Source: Lysobacter sp.
Lineage (GTDB): Bacteria; Pseudomonadota; Gammaproteobacteria; Xanthomonadales; Xanthomonadaceae
Length of the DNA: 64,000 bases
Assembly: GCA_008015835.1 (NCBI GenBank)
Contig: SSGH01000011.1
Coordinates: 110,566-174,565 of the forward strand
Direction of reading: 5' to 3'
Shown here: one piece after another, positions 27,479 through 36,707 of the stretch
How positions within the stretch are numbered: the first letter of the stretch is position 1
Layout of the letters: the number at the start of each line of letters is the position of its first letter
The notes under the pieces: model-generated
Seen by the model: only the letters and a program-made list of their open reading frames with translations
Databases searched by the model: none
Told to the model about the DNA's origin: nothing
Program-made: the position numbers and the translations under genes

Positions 27479-27881
27479 ATGCTGCAACGTCTCGTCCCGC
27501 TGTTGTTTTTTGTTCGGCGGTCTGGCCTTGATCGTCGATTATTTCGCACCGCCGCGGCGAGAGGTCGCCGTGATCGAATCGCGCACCAGCGAGTTGGATA
27601 TGGAGGGCGAGGGCGTGTATCGGCTCGCGCTGTCCGGCGGCGGCGAGCTGACGCGGTGCGATGTCGATTCGGACGCGTACGAGCGGCTGAAAGAAGGCGA
27701 CCGGGTCGAAGTCGACGCGAGCCATTTGTTCGACAGTTGCACCCGCGTGGCGCGCGGCGGAGACGTGGTCTATTCGACCTGGGCGCAGCCGTTGGTGGCC
27801 CTGGTGTTCGGCGTGTTGCTGTTCGTGCCGGGCTTGATGGTGACGTTAGGCGGGTCGAGACGACGTAAGCCGTCGGCGTGA
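27479..27881 (+). pseudogene. Small membrane protein interrupted by a T-run frameshift
   Basis: An ATG at 27479, with GGAG 6-7 nt upstream, reads MLQRLVPLLFF and then leaves frame at a run of six T (27506-27511). Removing one T joins it to LFGGLALIVDYFAPPRR and the frame that ends at 27881. The restored product has about 133 residues, an N-terminal helix, a central soluble domain (LTRCDVDSDAYERLKEGDRV) and a second helix (PLVALVFGVLLFVPGLMV). The downstream part alone could start at TTG 27510, but without a ribosome site. It may be a true lesion, a phase-variable tract or an assembly error. Confidence 0.6.
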
Positions 27882-27935
27882 GTCGCAACATCGATATGGG
27901 AAGCGCGGACGCTTGGCGCCGCGAACGCGGATGCC

Positions 27936-28095
27936 TTAGCAGGCTGTTGAAAAACAGCCTGCTAGCGCAGCCAGGGATGGCTGCGACGACGAAGCGAGCG
28001 CGTAAGCGCTTGATTCGTCGCGAGCGAGTCAGGACATGTGCCTGACTCGCGGCTTGAAAAACGATCAGGAAGATCGTTTTTCAACAACCTGTTAG
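27936..28095. repeat. 160-bp MITE-like chain of five hairpins
   Basis: The ends are imperfect terminal inverted repeats: TTAGCAGGCTGTTGAAAAAC on the left, and TAACAGGTTGTTGAAAAAC when the right end is reverse-complemented. Between them lie successive palindromes: CAGGCTGTT/AACAGCCTG, CGCAGCCA/TGGCTGCG, a GACGAA...TTCGTC stem, GCGAGTCAGG/CCTGACTCGC and AAAACGATC/GATCGTTTT. No open frame is inside. A nonautonomous mobile element or large REP-like element is likely. The rest of 27882-28263 shows nothing else. Confidence 0.6.
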
Positions 28096-28263
28096 AGACG
28101 CGATCGGCGGTTCGCATCGCTCGAACCGCCGATCGAATGCGATGGATTCCGCAGCGTCGGAATCCATCGCGATGCGCGGCGATGATGGTGAATCCGCTTG
28201 CGAAGGTATTGGCGAAGCTGTTCGCGAACGCCTTCGTCCATCGCGCGGCGAACCGCTCTGCGC

Positions 28264-28854
28264 TTACAGCGACTGCGCCAGCGCGATCGCGTTTTTCACT
28301 TTCGCGTCGTTCGTCGTTTTCAGGTCGGAAACGTTGATCTGAATTTCGCTTTGGCCTTTGACAAAGAACAGCCGGCCCATGCCGGTGTCGGTGGCGCTGT
28401 ACGCATTCTCGCCGAGGGTCGGTTGCGCTTGATAGCCGGACGTGGTGGTCGCCAATTCGTGGCGCGAGGCCAGATTGGCCTTCGCCTTTTCCGGCGTGGC
28501 GCTGGTGGCGATGAAGATTTCGACCGTATGCGTGGGCGCGTCCTTGGCGAAATCGATGGTGCCCACGCCCGCCCAATACACGCAGCGCGAATCCCAGACG
28601 TAGCCGCTCATCTGCGGGTCGATTTTCTGGTGCACGTCGAAGGTCAAATCCGGGTACACCGTTTTGAGTTTCTCCGGCGTGAGCGTGGCGCAGGCGTCGA
28701 CCGGCGTGGTGGTCTTCAACTGTTCCAGTTCGGCGTCGGGGCTAGCGGCCGTCGCCGCGGCGGGCGTGGCGCTCGCGGCGGGTGGTTGCGAGCCGCCGCA
28801 AGCGGACAGGCTCAACATCGCGATGCTGGCCATCGCTACGATCGATCGTTTCAT
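28264..28854 (-). CDS. Putative lipoprotein
   Basis: 196 residues with a lipoprotein signal: MKRSIVAMASIAMLSLSAC, lipobox LSAC with Cys19 followed by GG. An Ala/Pro/Thr-rich linker (to about residue 45) leads to a globular domain with DACATLTPEKLKTVYPD and SGYVWDSRCVYWAG, in which two cysteines could pair. The layout resembles DUF3558-type lipoproteins of other phyla, but the match is not diagnostic. It is divergent from the phospholipase-like gene; the 354-nt spacer 28855-29208 shows no further gene. Confidence 0.8.
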   Translation of the reverse strand: MKRSIVAMASIAMLSLSACGGSQPPAASATPAAATAASPDAELEQLKTTTPVDACATLTPEKLKTVYPDLTFDVHQKIDPQMSGYVWDSRCVYWAGVGTIDFAKDAPTHTVEIFIATSATPEKAKANLASRHELATTTSGYQAQPTLGENAYSATDTGMGRLFFVKGQSEIQINVSDLKTTNDAKVKNAIALAQSL

Positions 28855-29208
28855 GCAAATCCTCGGGACTGGGAGTGACGGAACCGACTTCGCGGCGCAG
28901 TGTGCCCGAATCCAACGCAAGGCGGAACGCGCGCCGGCCAGCGCGGGCGACGAGCCGCCGCGCGTTTCGTCGAGCGCTCTCGTCGCGCGCGGCTCGGCCC
29001 GTGTATGCACAAACCGGAGGCCGTATGCGATAGTCGATCCAGGCCGCGAGGCTCGGGGCAGGGGGGATGCCACTTTTACGGCGGCCGGGGGGCCGTCGGA
29101 GCGCCACGGGAGAGGCTGCGAATGCGAGACGAACGAGTCGCTGGGGAATGCCCGGATCGCCGAGTGCGCGATCGCGGGTCGAAAGGGCACGCATACGGTT
29201 CGGGCGCG

Positions 29209-32200
29209 ATGGCGTGGTGCCGACGTGCGCTGATCTTGCTTCTGCTGTGCTCGGCGGCGCCGAGCATGGCGTTCAAACTGGATACCCATCTGTGGGTGGG
29301 GCAAGAGGTCGTCAACGATCTCGAGTACGACGGCAAGATCGACGTCGTCCTGTACGGACGCACGGTGCAGTTGCCGATTCGCGCGGACGTGCGCGACGCG
29401 ATCCTGCAGAACCGCAACGAATATCTGCTGGGGCATCTGGGCCCGGACGCGATGCCGGACGTGATCGTCGGCCAGTCGCTGATGCATCCGGATACGCAGA
29501 TTTCCGGCGCCTGGAAGCCGAACGATTGGATGAAATACCTGCAGCAGGTCTCGGCCAGCCATCCGAAAGGGAAAGCCTACACCTATGGGTATTTGGGGCA
29601 TGCGTCGAGCGATCTGTTCGCGCATACCTACGTCAACCAATACGCCGGCAACGTGTTCTCGCTGTTCGACGACGAAGTGCTGGTGGAGACGCGGCATTTC
29701 GCGCTGGAGAGCTATATCGGCTTGCGCACGCCGCGCTTGCGCAACCGCAGCGGGCAGCCTTTGGGCGAGTTCTACAACGCGGTGCGCCCGAGCGCGGAAT
29801 TGAACAATTTCATCCGCGATACGCTGATTTACGACGCCCGCGCCGGTCAGCAGTATCAGGCGACGCCGCAATACGCGCCGCATCTGGTCGTGTTCCGACG
29901 CTATCGCATGTCGATCGACGGGTTGGCGAACAACAGCACCTGGCAGCGGATGGATTCGGCGGTCGCGAAATACATCGGCTTGCCGCAAATGATCCAGCAC
30001 GTCGAGCGCTTGCAAAGCCGGCTCAACGGCGATATCGATCTGACCCAGGCGGAAGTCGACGAGTTGAACCAGCGCATGTCGCGGCTCGAACTGCGGTTCG
30101 CGCAGCGCGCGCAGGGCTCGTTCGATCGCGTCTTCGCGCTGGAAGACGATATTTTCGCGGCGCAGTACGAGCTGCACGTCAAGCTGACGCAGCAGGTCTG
30201 CGAGAACTGCCCGCGCATCTATTACCCCTGCCCCTCGTGGAGCAATCCGTTCAAGATGTGCTCGTACGTCGATCCGGTGTGCTCGTCGACGTGCCGGCTG
30301 CAATCGCAGGTGCTGGCCGACGTCGCCGTCGCGCGCGAAGCGCTGGAGCAGCAGCGCCAGCGGATGCTGACGGAGTTGGCGGGGCTGCACGCGGATCTGG
30401 TCGCGTCGCGCAACGACGTGATCCAGTTGAACAATGCGTTGATCGATCTGGGCCAGATTCCGCTGCAGGATCCGAACCCGATGCGCGCGATCGCCAACAA
30501 CTGGCGCGCCGACACCGATGCGGCGTTCTCGGCCTACGTCGGCGCCGCGTCGCAGTCGATGATCAACACGATGGACCCGAACACCAGCGCGCGCCAGCCG
30601 CTGCAGGCGTGGTTGGATTGCTACGGTCCGTCGCTCGCGGGTATTCCGGCGGTGGTGTCGAATTGCGCGAACCAGCAGTCGGCGAAGAACCTGTTGACGA
30701 CGCTGCAGCGCTTGGGCGACTTACCGGATAACGCGATTCTGATCTCGCTCGGCTTGCCGACCGCGGCGGAGATTCGCCAACTGCGCGCCGAAATCGAGGC
30801 CGACGCCGTCGACGACATGCAGCGTTACGTCGCCCGCGGCATCGTCAGCCTGCTGCCGCCGGAATACGAGGCGATCGTCAATGCGCTCGATACGCCGCCG
30901 AGCGAACAGTACCTGCGCAGCGTGTTCACGATTCCCGAGCCGGCGAACAAATTCGGTTTGCTTTATATCGGCGACATCGATCAGCGCGTGAATCGCGAAA
31001 TGAACGTCGTCGACGGCTATTTCGATCCGCAGAACTTCGCCGCCGCCTACAACGCGGTGACGCTGGCGAAGCTCGCGCTGCTCGACAACGCGGGCCTGCA
31101 GCAGTTGGAGCTGCTCGCCAACGGCAATCGCCCGGCCGGCGCGAACGGCGCGTACGCGTTCGCGGGGACGCAGAACATCATCGCCGATGCGATCCTCAGT
31201 CTCGACGGCAATCATCAATGGCTGAAGAACGCCCCGCCGCGCCCGGTGCGCGACGGTCGCCCGGTCGGGCCGATCTACGAACAGGCGCCTGGCGTCACCG
31301 GCTTTCGCTCGCCGGCCGGCTTCGTGCCGTGGGACAACCCGCAGCTTCGCAATGCCTTGTTCCGCGCGATGTTCATCGGACCGCTGAGCCCGGGCATCGA
31401 AGGCCCTTCGGAAATCGGGTTGGGCGCGGTGCTGCCGACCACCGCGACGTATCGCTACCCGTATCGCCCGTGTCGCGCGAATCCGTTCCCGGATTACCTC
31501 ACGCCGAATGCGCAGGGCGTGCCGACGACCGATCAGAGTTGCGACCAAACCCTGTTGCCGTGGCGCGCGCCGTTCGCCGGCTCGCCCAATCGCGGGCCCG
31601 CGTTCGTGTTCAAGGCGAACGAGAATTTCTCGATGACCGCCGGTCAAGTGCGTTCCAAGAACGGGATCGATCTGGCGTATCAAATGCAGGGCAATCTGGT
31701 GGTGTATTCGCCCGCGGGCGCGCTGTGGGGCACGAATATCGCATCGCCCGGCACCGCGAACCGCACGTGCAATCTGGGCGGCTGCGTCGCGGTGCTGCAG
31801 AGCGTCGGCAATTTGGTGCTGTACGAGCGCGGTTGGGCGTATTGGGCGAGCCACAGCACCTCGTCCACGGGCGGTCGCATGCTGGTCTCGCCGGTGGAGC
31901 CCTACCTGCTGGTGGAAGAGGCCGACGGCACGCCGATGTTCTCGTCCTCGCCGAATCTGGTGGCGCGCAAGAACGAGTTCTGGCTGAAAGCCGGGTATTC
32001 GGCTTGGTTCCACGGCGGGCGCATCACTTACGACGGGAACGGCGATCTCGGCGTTTACGGTAGCGACGGCAGTCTGTTGTGGTCCAGTCAGACCGCGATC
32101 GGCGGATGCTCGCCTTCGAACTGCGTAGCGGTGTTCCAGGGCGACGGCAATCTGGTGCTGTATCGCTCCGGGTGGGCCTACTGGGCGTCCAACACGAATT

Positions 32201-32346
32201 GGTCGACGGTCAGTCATCTGAAGATCACGGCGCAGCCGCCGTATCTCAGCATCCATCGTCAAAACGGCGACGTGCTGTGGAATGCGCCGCCGATGATCAT
32301 CATCGGCGACGACCCCTGCGGAGGCGGCGGATGCGGCGGAGATTGA
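29209..32346 (+). CDS. Secreted zinc-phospholipase-C-like protein with B-lectin domains
   Basis: 1045 residues from the ATG at 29209, chosen because a signal peptide begins there (MAWCRRALILLLLCSAAPSM, cleavage near MAF). The first 170 residues carry His and Asp at spacings of the zinc-dependent phospholipase C fold: DTHLWVG, HLGPDAMPDV, GYLGHASSDLFAHTYVNQ, TRHFAL. Coiled and Cys-rich regions (CENCPRIYYPCPSW) occupy the middle. The C-terminal ~230 residues contain repeated QxxGNLVLY and GWAYWAS units, the bulb-type mannose-binding lectin pattern. It ends in a Gly/Cys-rich tail. A cell-surface or extracellular lipase/adhesin-like role is inferred. Confidence 0.85.
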   Translation: MAWCRRALILLLLCSAAPSMAFKLDTHLWVGQEVVNDLEYDGKIDVVLYGRTVQLPIRADVRDAILQNRNEYLLGHLGPDAMPDVIVGQSLMHPDTQISGAWKPNDWMKYLQQVSASHPKGKAYTYGYLGHASSDLFAHTYVNQYAGNVFSLFDDEVLVETRHFALESYIGLRTPRLRNRSGQPLGEFYNAVRPSAELNNFIRDTLIYDARAGQQYQATPQYAPHLVVFRRYRMSIDGLANNSTWQRMDSAVAKYIGLPQMIQHVERLQSRLNGDIDLTQAEVDELNQRMSRLELRFAQRAQGSFDRVFALEDDIFAAQYELHVKLTQQVCENCPRIYYPCPSWSNPFKMCSYVDPVCSSTCRLQSQVLADVAVAREALEQQRQRMLTELAGLHADLVASRNDVIQLNNALIDLGQIPLQDPNPMRAIANNWRADTDAAFSAYVGAASQSMINTMDPNTSARQPLQAWLDCYGPSLAGIPAVVSNCANQQSAKNLLTTLQRLGDLPDNAILISLGLPTAAEIRQLRAEIEADAVDDMQRYVARGIVSLLPPEYEAIVNALDTPPSEQYLRSVFTIPEPANKFGLLYIGDIDQRVNREMNVVDGYFDPQNFAAAYNAVTLAKLALLDNAGLQQLELLANGNRPAGANGAYAFAGTQNIIADAILSLDGNHQWLKNAPPRPVRDGRPVGPIYEQAPGVTGFRSPAGFVPWDNPQLRNALFRAMFIGPLSPGIEGPSEIGLGAVLPTTATYRYPYRPCRANPFPDYLTPNAQGVPTTDQSCDQTLLPWRAPFAGSPNRGPAFVFKANENFSMTAGQVRSKNGIDLAYQMQGNLVVYSPAGALWGTNIASPGTANRTCNLGGCVAVLQSVGNLVLYERGWAYWASHSTSSTGGRMLVSPVEPYLLVEEADGTPMFSSSPNLVARKNEFWLKAGYSAWFHGGRITYDGNGDLGVYGSDGSLLWSSQTAIGGCSPSNCVAVFQGDGNLVLYRSGWAYWASNTNWSTVSHLKITAQPPYLSIHRQNGDVLWNAPPMIIIGDDPCGGGGCGGD

Positions 32347-32408
32347 GGGAGCGATCGAGTGGGAGATTGAGGCGAGGCCGGACCTCGGGCCGTTTTGCGT
32401 GATCGATA

Positions 32409-32437
32409 CGCGGGCGAGGCATTCGGCCTCGCCCGCG
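32409..32437. terminator. GC-rich hairpin after the lectin gene
   Basis: CGCGGGCGAGGC and GCCTCGCCCGCG form a perfect 12-bp stem with a 5-nt loop, 63 nt after the stop at 32346. It has no U-tract, so it is at best a weak intrinsic terminator or an mRNA 3' protector. Confidence 0.4.
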
Positions 32438-32526
32438 CGCTCGGACCCACATGCTCGGATCGCCCGGCGATGCGCGTCCGGCGGTGGTGCGCGCTACAGT
32501 AGCCGCGGTTTTTTCCGGATGTCCGC

Positions 32527-33123
32527 ATGAAACAGTTTCTGATCACGCTCTCGGCCGTGCTGATCGGCGGGTTTTTGGCGCTGTTGGGCTACGACCATTT
32601 CGTGGTGAAGCCGCGCGAGGCCGCGGCGGCGAAGACCGAGGCCGCCGCGCGTCGCGCCGAAACGGTGCCGGTGGATGTGTCGAAGGCGCGCGAGGATGCC
32701 CGCGATGTCGCGGCCGAGTTGGAATCGTCGGTGCGGCGCAGCGTCGATTCGGCGGAGGAGGCGATGCGGGCGCAGGCGAAGGCGATGGATCGCGCGAGCT
32801 TGGCCCGCGATGCGGTGAGCCGCGCGACCATGTTCCGCGTGGCGATGACCGAGTACTACCAAACCAACGGCGCATGGCCGCGCACGGCCGAAGACGCCGG
32901 TTTGCCGCCGCCCGAAGACACCCGCGGCCCGGCGGTGGCGAGCATCGCCATCGGCGATGCCGGCGCGGTGGTGGTGCGCTTGGATCGCGCGCTCGCCGAG
33001 AACGCCTCGATCGTGCTGCGTCCCGAGCCGAAATCGGCGATGGGCGTGGTGGATTGGCGCTGCGAGCTGAAAGGCGACGTCACGCTCAAAGCCTTTTTGC
33101 CGCGCTGCGTCGTCGTGCGCTGA
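32527..33123 (+). CDS. Membrane-anchored pilin-like protein
   Basis: 198 residues starting MKQFLITLSAVLIGGFLALL, one N-terminal helix, then a long Ala/Glu/Arg helix (about 30-95) that looks coiled-coil. From about residue 95 it has RDAVSRATMFRVAMTEYYQT-NGAWP, followed by VVDWRCELKGDVTLKAFLPRC, the C-terminal pattern of type IV pilin and pilin-like proteins, with two Cys likely in a disulfide. The usual prepilin GF(T/S)LxE site is missing, so it is pilin-domain-like rather than a processed pilin. It is followed after 4 nt by another membrane protein. Confidence 0.78.
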   Translation: MKQFLITLSAVLIGGFLALLGYDHFVVKPREAAAAKTEAAARRAETVPVDVSKAREDARDVAAELESSVRRSVDSAEEAMRAQAKAMDRASLARDAVSRATMFRVAMTEYYQTNGAWPRTAEDAGLPPPEDTRGPAVASIAIGDAGAVVVRLDRALAENASIVLRPEPKSAMGVVDWRCELKGDVTLKAFLPRCVVVR

Positions 33124-33127
33124 GCCG

Positions 33128-33535
33128 ATGACGGAGCCGGCGCCGATGCCTGGGACGCGCGAACGCGCCGATCATGCCGGCCGCGCGTTGGGGTTTCGCA
33201 CGGTGTTGTCGCTGGTCGCGCTATCCACCGGGAACGCCTTGCGGGTCGTGCTGACCGATTGGCCGCAGTTCGTGGCGGCATTTCCCGGTGCGGCTTCCCT
33301 CGCCGGGCGCGCATGCGCCATCGCATTGCCGGTATCGCTGTTGCTCTCGCTGCTCGGACTATGGCGTTTCCGTCGTTGGGGGCTTTGGCTGATCGGCGCG
33401 ACGACCGTCGCGACCTTCGGGTTCGATCTTTGGGCGCGCGGGCCGAAGCTGCATCTCGCAGCGGCCGTGCTCTCCGTTTTCGTCATGGCGGCCGCCGGAT
33501 GGCCGCATCGTCGTCGTTTCCGAGGTGGCGTATGA
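33128..33535 (+). CDS. Small polytopic membrane protein
   Basis: 135 residues, three to four hydrophobic helices with basic ends (WPHRRRFRGGV), starting MTEPAPMPGTRERADHAGRA. No family recognised. It starts 4 nt after the pilin-like gene and overlaps the DUF3574 gene by 4 nt, so the three form one transcription unit. Confidence 0.75.
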   Translation: MTEPAPMPGTRERADHAGRALGFRTVLSLVALSTGNALRVVLTDWPQFVAAFPGAASLAGRACAIALPVSLLLSLLGLWRFRRWGLWLIGATTVATFGFDLWARGPKLHLAAAVLSVFVMAAAGWPHRRRFRGGV

Positions 33536-34011
33536 CCGCTTCATTCCTATCGGTTCGGTTCGCGCCGTTCGATGCGCGCGCGCTCTGGCTTTCGCTCGCG
33601 ATGGTGGCGCTGGGTGCCTGTCGCGCGATGCCGATGAGGCAGGCGCTCGATGCGCCCAGCGAACCCCCGATGACCTGCGCCGATGGCGAACGCGCGATGC
33701 AGCGCGACGCGCTGTATTTCGGCCGCAGTCGGCGCGATGGCGGAACGGTGAGCGATGCGCAGTGGCGCGCATTCGTGGACGATGCGATCGTGCCGCGCTT
33801 CCCCGATGGGTTTACCGTGCTGGCGGCGGAAGGCCATTGGCGCGCGGGCGACGGCGCGATCGTCGGCGAGGCGACGCAAATGGTGATCGTGCTGCATGCG
33901 GGCGATGCCGCCGCGCAGCGCGCGATCGAGCAGATCGTCGCGCAGTACAAACGCGAATTCGCCCAGGAGTCTGTGTTGCGCGAACGCGCGCCGGCCTGCG
34001 TGAGGTTCTGA
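33532..34011 (+). CDS. DUF3574-family lipoprotein
   Basis: 159 residues. A hydrophobic segment ending LSLAMVALGAC gives a probable lipobox, though the preceding N-terminus is long. The domain has QRDALYFGRSRRDGGTVSDA, AQWRAFVDDAIVPRFPDGFT, and a later EATQMVIVLH, the signature of DUF3574, whose function is unknown. ATG at 33532 overlaps the preceding stop as ATGA. Confidence 0.82.
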   Translation: MTASFLSVRFAPFDARALWLSLAMVALGACRAMPMRQALDAPSEPPMTCADGERAMQRDALYFGRSRRDGGTVSDAQWRAFVDDAIVPRFPDGFTVLAAEGHWRAGDGAIVGEATQMVIVLHAGDAAAQRAIEQIVAQYKREFAQESVLRERAPACVRF

Positions 34012-34065
34012 CGATTGGCTTCGCGAGCGGTCGCGCCGATTCGTTCGATCGACGCGTTCGAAGAT

Positions 34066-34770
34066 TCAGCCGCGGCGCACCAGCACGACGGTGATGTTGT
34101 CCGAGCCGCCGCCGTCCAGCGCCGCGGCGACCAGCCCGTCCACGCATTCCTGCGCGCTGCATTCGGTATGCGAGAGCACTTGCGAGATGTTGGCGTCTTC
34201 GACCTCTTCGGTGAGGCCGTCGCTGCACAGCAGCACCTGCATGCCGGGTTTGAGTTCGCCGGACAACGTTTCGACGTTGAGGTTCTGCGGGTCGGTCACG
34301 CCCAGCGCCTGCGTGACCACGTTGCGGTGCGGATGCGTGCGGGCCTGATCGACGGTGATCGCGCCCTGCGAGATCAATTCCTGCACGTAACTGTGGTCTT
34401 GCGACAACTGCGCCAATTGACGGTCGCGCCACAGGTAGGCGCGACTGTCGCCGACCCAGGCCACTTCGAAACGATTGCCCAGGACGCGCAACGCGACCAC
34501 CGTGGTGCCCATCGGCAGCGCATCGCTGCGTTGGCGCGAGGCGCGAATGATCTCTTCGTCGGCGACGCGAATGGCTTGGCTGAGCGAACTGCCTTGTCGG
34601 ATCTCGCGGACGATGGTCTCGCGGGCCAGGGCGCTGGCGACTTCGCCGTACTCGTGCCCGCCCATGCCGTCGGCCACCAGCCACAGCCCCAATTCGCTGT
34701 CGCCGTAGTAGGTGTCCTCGTTCAGCTCGCGACGAAGACCGACGTGGGTCAGGTGACCGAATTCGATCAT
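34066..34770 (-). CDS. PP2C-family Ser/Thr protein phosphatase
   Basis: 234 residues starting MIEFGHLTHVGLRRELNEDT. Metal ligands are Asp19 in NEDT, Asp34 in VADGMGGHEYG, Asp in LLCSDGLTE and Asp in GGGSDNITVVLV; this complete set indicates an active PP2C (Mn/Mg-dependent) phosphatase. In gammaproteobacteria such enzymes often pair with a Ser/Thr kinase and FHA proteins, but none is next to it here. An in-frame ATG at 34800 would add 10 residues; neither start has a clear ribosome site. Confidence 0.92.
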   Translation of the reverse strand: MIEFGHLTHVGLRRELNEDTYYGDSELGLWLVADGMGGHEYGEVASALARETIVREIRQGSSLSQAIRVADEEIIRASRQRSDALPMGTTVVALRVLGNRFEVAWVGDSRAYLWRDRQLAQLSQDHSYVQELISQGAITVDQARTHPHRNVVTQALGVTDPQNLNVETLSGELKPGMQVLLCSDGLTEEVEDANISQVLSHTECSAQECVDGLVAAALDGGGSDNITVVLVRRG

Positions 34771-35062
34771 GCACGGGCCATGTGGGAGAGAGTCAGCCAT
34801 ATTCGTTGCTGCAAACGCAATGCGCGGAAAAAAGCGGACGCGATGCGGGAAGTGGATTTCGGCGGCTATTGGAAGTGCCGCGGCGCGATTTGTCCAGCCC
34901 GACCGCAGTTCGGCGGAGCGGATCTGCGCTTCGGAAATGTGAAATGCGGATCGATGGGATGCGTCGTTGCGCGGCGATGTCGTATTGGCGCTTGAGGACG
35001 TGCTTGTCGTTCTGCTGCCGATGCGTTGAATCTTGGGCGGCTCTCGGAGTTCTTTTGCATCC

Positions 35063-35119
35063 CCAGAAAAACGAATGCCCACGAGGGGCGTCGTCATTTC
35101 TGGCGGAGAGGGGGGGATT
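35063..35119 (-). repeat. Partial copy of the tRNA-Ser 3' end and its terminator
   Basis: Bases 35063-35119 repeat 35293-35351 with few changes: the CCAGAAAA...TTTCTGGCGGAGAGG stretch includes the flanking hairpin, the CCA, discriminator and about 15 nt of the 3' arm of the tRNA, and then diverges. It cannot fold into a tRNA by itself. Such duplications arise by integration or excision at a tRNA 3' end, or by loss of a tandem tRNA. Confidence 0.7.
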
Positions 35120-35292
35120 GACTCGGCACATCCATGTGCCTGTTCCGGCCCGCGCTCAGGCGCGGGCGCTCGCCGGCGCGCGGTATGCCGCGCGAATTCC
35201 CGGCTCGCCCCTGCGGGCGGCTTCGCCGTCCACATCGGCAGTCCTGCCGATGTGTCGAACCCTGGGGTTCTCATCAAGTCCTCCCTGCACCA
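35120..35292. other. Hairpin-dense spacer beside tRNA-Ser
   Basis: Between the two tRNA 3'-end copies lie six consecutive palindromes: GGCACAT/ATGTGCC, GCCCGCGC/GCGCGGGC, an imperfect GCCGG...CCGGC, GCCC/GGGC, CACATCGGCAG/CTGCCGATGTG and GAACCC/GGGTTC. No gene is visible. The preceding stretch 34801-35062 shows no supported feature. Confidence 0.55.
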
Positions 35293-35423
<131 letters not shown>

Positions 35424-35542
35424 AGAATCGGTGGCGGCTGCCGGGGCGGTCCGGCGCGCGGGGTCGCCATCATACGGGGCGCGGCGGTCCCGGACAAGGC
35501 GCGTAGACTAAGCGTCCGTTTCCGCCCGTAACCGCGCCCGCC

Positions 35543-35950
35543 ATGTCCGAAATCTCCGTCCCCGTCTCCTTCGGCGAATTGCTCGACAAGATCGCCATCC
35601 TGCAGATCAAGTCCGAGCGGATGTCCGATCCGGCCAAGCTGGCGAACGTGCGCAACGAGCTGTCTGCCCTGGAGAGGACCTGGATGGCGCACCCGGCGGC
35701 GGGGCACGACATCGCCCGGCTGCGGGCCGAGCTGAAGGCCGTGAACGAGCGGCTGTGGGTGATCGAGGACGATATCCGCCTGAAAGAAAAGGCGCAGGCC
35801 TTCGACGACGAGTTCGTGCGCCTGGCCCGCAGCGTGTATTTCGAGAACGACGAACGCGCCCGGATCAAGAAAGACATCAATCTGGCGCTGGGCTCGGCCT
35901 ACGTCGAAGAGAAGTCCTACCAGGACTATCGGGCCGGTTCGGCGCCCTGA
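35543..35950 (+). CDS. DUF6165-family protein
   Basis: 135 residues starting MSEISVPVSFGELLDKIAIL. The pattern GELLDKIAILQIKSERM, DPAKLANVRNEL, LRAELKAVNERLWVIEDDIR and a late EFVRLARSVYFENDERARIK is typical of this small helical family, common in proteobacteria and without a known function. TAGACT about 40 nt upstream may be its -10 box. Confidence 0.87.
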   Translation: MSEISVPVSFGELLDKIAILQIKSERMSDPAKLANVRNELSALERTWMAHPAAGHDIARLRAELKAVNERLWVIEDDIRLKEKAQAFDDEFVRLARSVYFENDERARIKKDINLALGSAYVEEKSYQDYRAGSAP

Positions 35951-35972
35951 TCGGGCGAGCAGGCCGACGCGG

Positions 35973-36689
35973 ATGAGCCCGCACGCCTCCCGGCCGGCCC
36001 GCGAGGGCTGGTGGCACGACGACCTACTGGCCTGGCTGTGCCCGGGTGGCCTGTTGCTGACCGCGCTGGCCCTGCGCTTCCCCGAACCGCTGCGCGCGCT
36101 GCGGGCCTTAGCGCCGGAATTGACCCTGCCGACCTGGTTCGCGGGCGCCTATGTCCTGGGCCTGGCGCTGAGTCCGCTGGGCCGCGTCGCCTACGGCTTC
36201 GCCCAGGCGGTGGTGTGGCCGCGGTTGCGCGCGCCGTGGACGCCGGCCATCGCGTTTTTCGCCGAGCGTCTGCAGGCCAGTGAAGGTCTGCGGGTATCCG
36301 ATGCGGCGAGCATGTCGGTACACGAATTCCACGACCTCGACCGGCGCATGCGCGAGTATCTGGAAGCGGTCGACCCGAGCGCGCGTTTCGCGTTGAATCG
36401 GATGAAGGTGCTGTGCAGCTTGTCGTGCAACAGCGCGGCGGCCTGCATCGTGTTCGTCGCGGTGGACGCGATCGCCGGCCGCGCGCCGAGTTGGACGGGG
36501 CCGCAGATCGCGGCCGGCGCGTTGATCTTCGCGATTTGCGCGATCGGCGCGGTCTATCGCGAACGTCGGCGTCAGCGCACGCAGCTATCGATCTGGCGAC
36601 GTTCGCAAGTGCGCGCCGAGGCGGGCCGCGACGCGCGCGTCGACGGTCCCGACGATGATGCCGCCGGCCGACGCGCCGCGGCGCGATAA
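35973..36689 (+). CDS. Polytopic membrane protein, unrecognised
   Basis: 238 residues with helices near residues 18-40, 52-75, 140-160 and 168-190, a cytoplasmic-looking loop (FAERLQASEGLRVSDAASMS) and a charged Asp/Arg tail. No family recognised. Translation is likely continuous with the DUF6165 gene (22-nt gap). Confidence 0.75.
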   Translation: MSPHASRPAREGWWHDDLLAWLCPGGLLLTALALRFPEPLRALRALAPELTLPTWFAGAYVLGLALSPLGRVAYGFAQAVVWPRLRAPWTPAIAFFAERLQASEGLRVSDAASMSVHEFHDLDRRMREYLEAVDPSARFALNRMKVLCSLSCNSAAACIVFVAVDAIAGRAPSWTGPQIAAGALIFAICAIGAVYRERRRQRTQLSIWRRSQVRAEAGRDARVDGPDDDAAGRRAAAR

Positions 36690-36707
36690 TCCGAGGAGAC
36701 GATCGAG

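Noticed and set aside
32527..33123. Mature type IV pilin
   Set aside because: The prepilin peptidase site is absent, so only a pilin-like C-terminal pattern is claimed.
35063..35119. Second functional tRNA-Ser
   Set aside because: Only the 3' arm and downstream hairpin are copied; no acceptor partner, D arm or anticodon.
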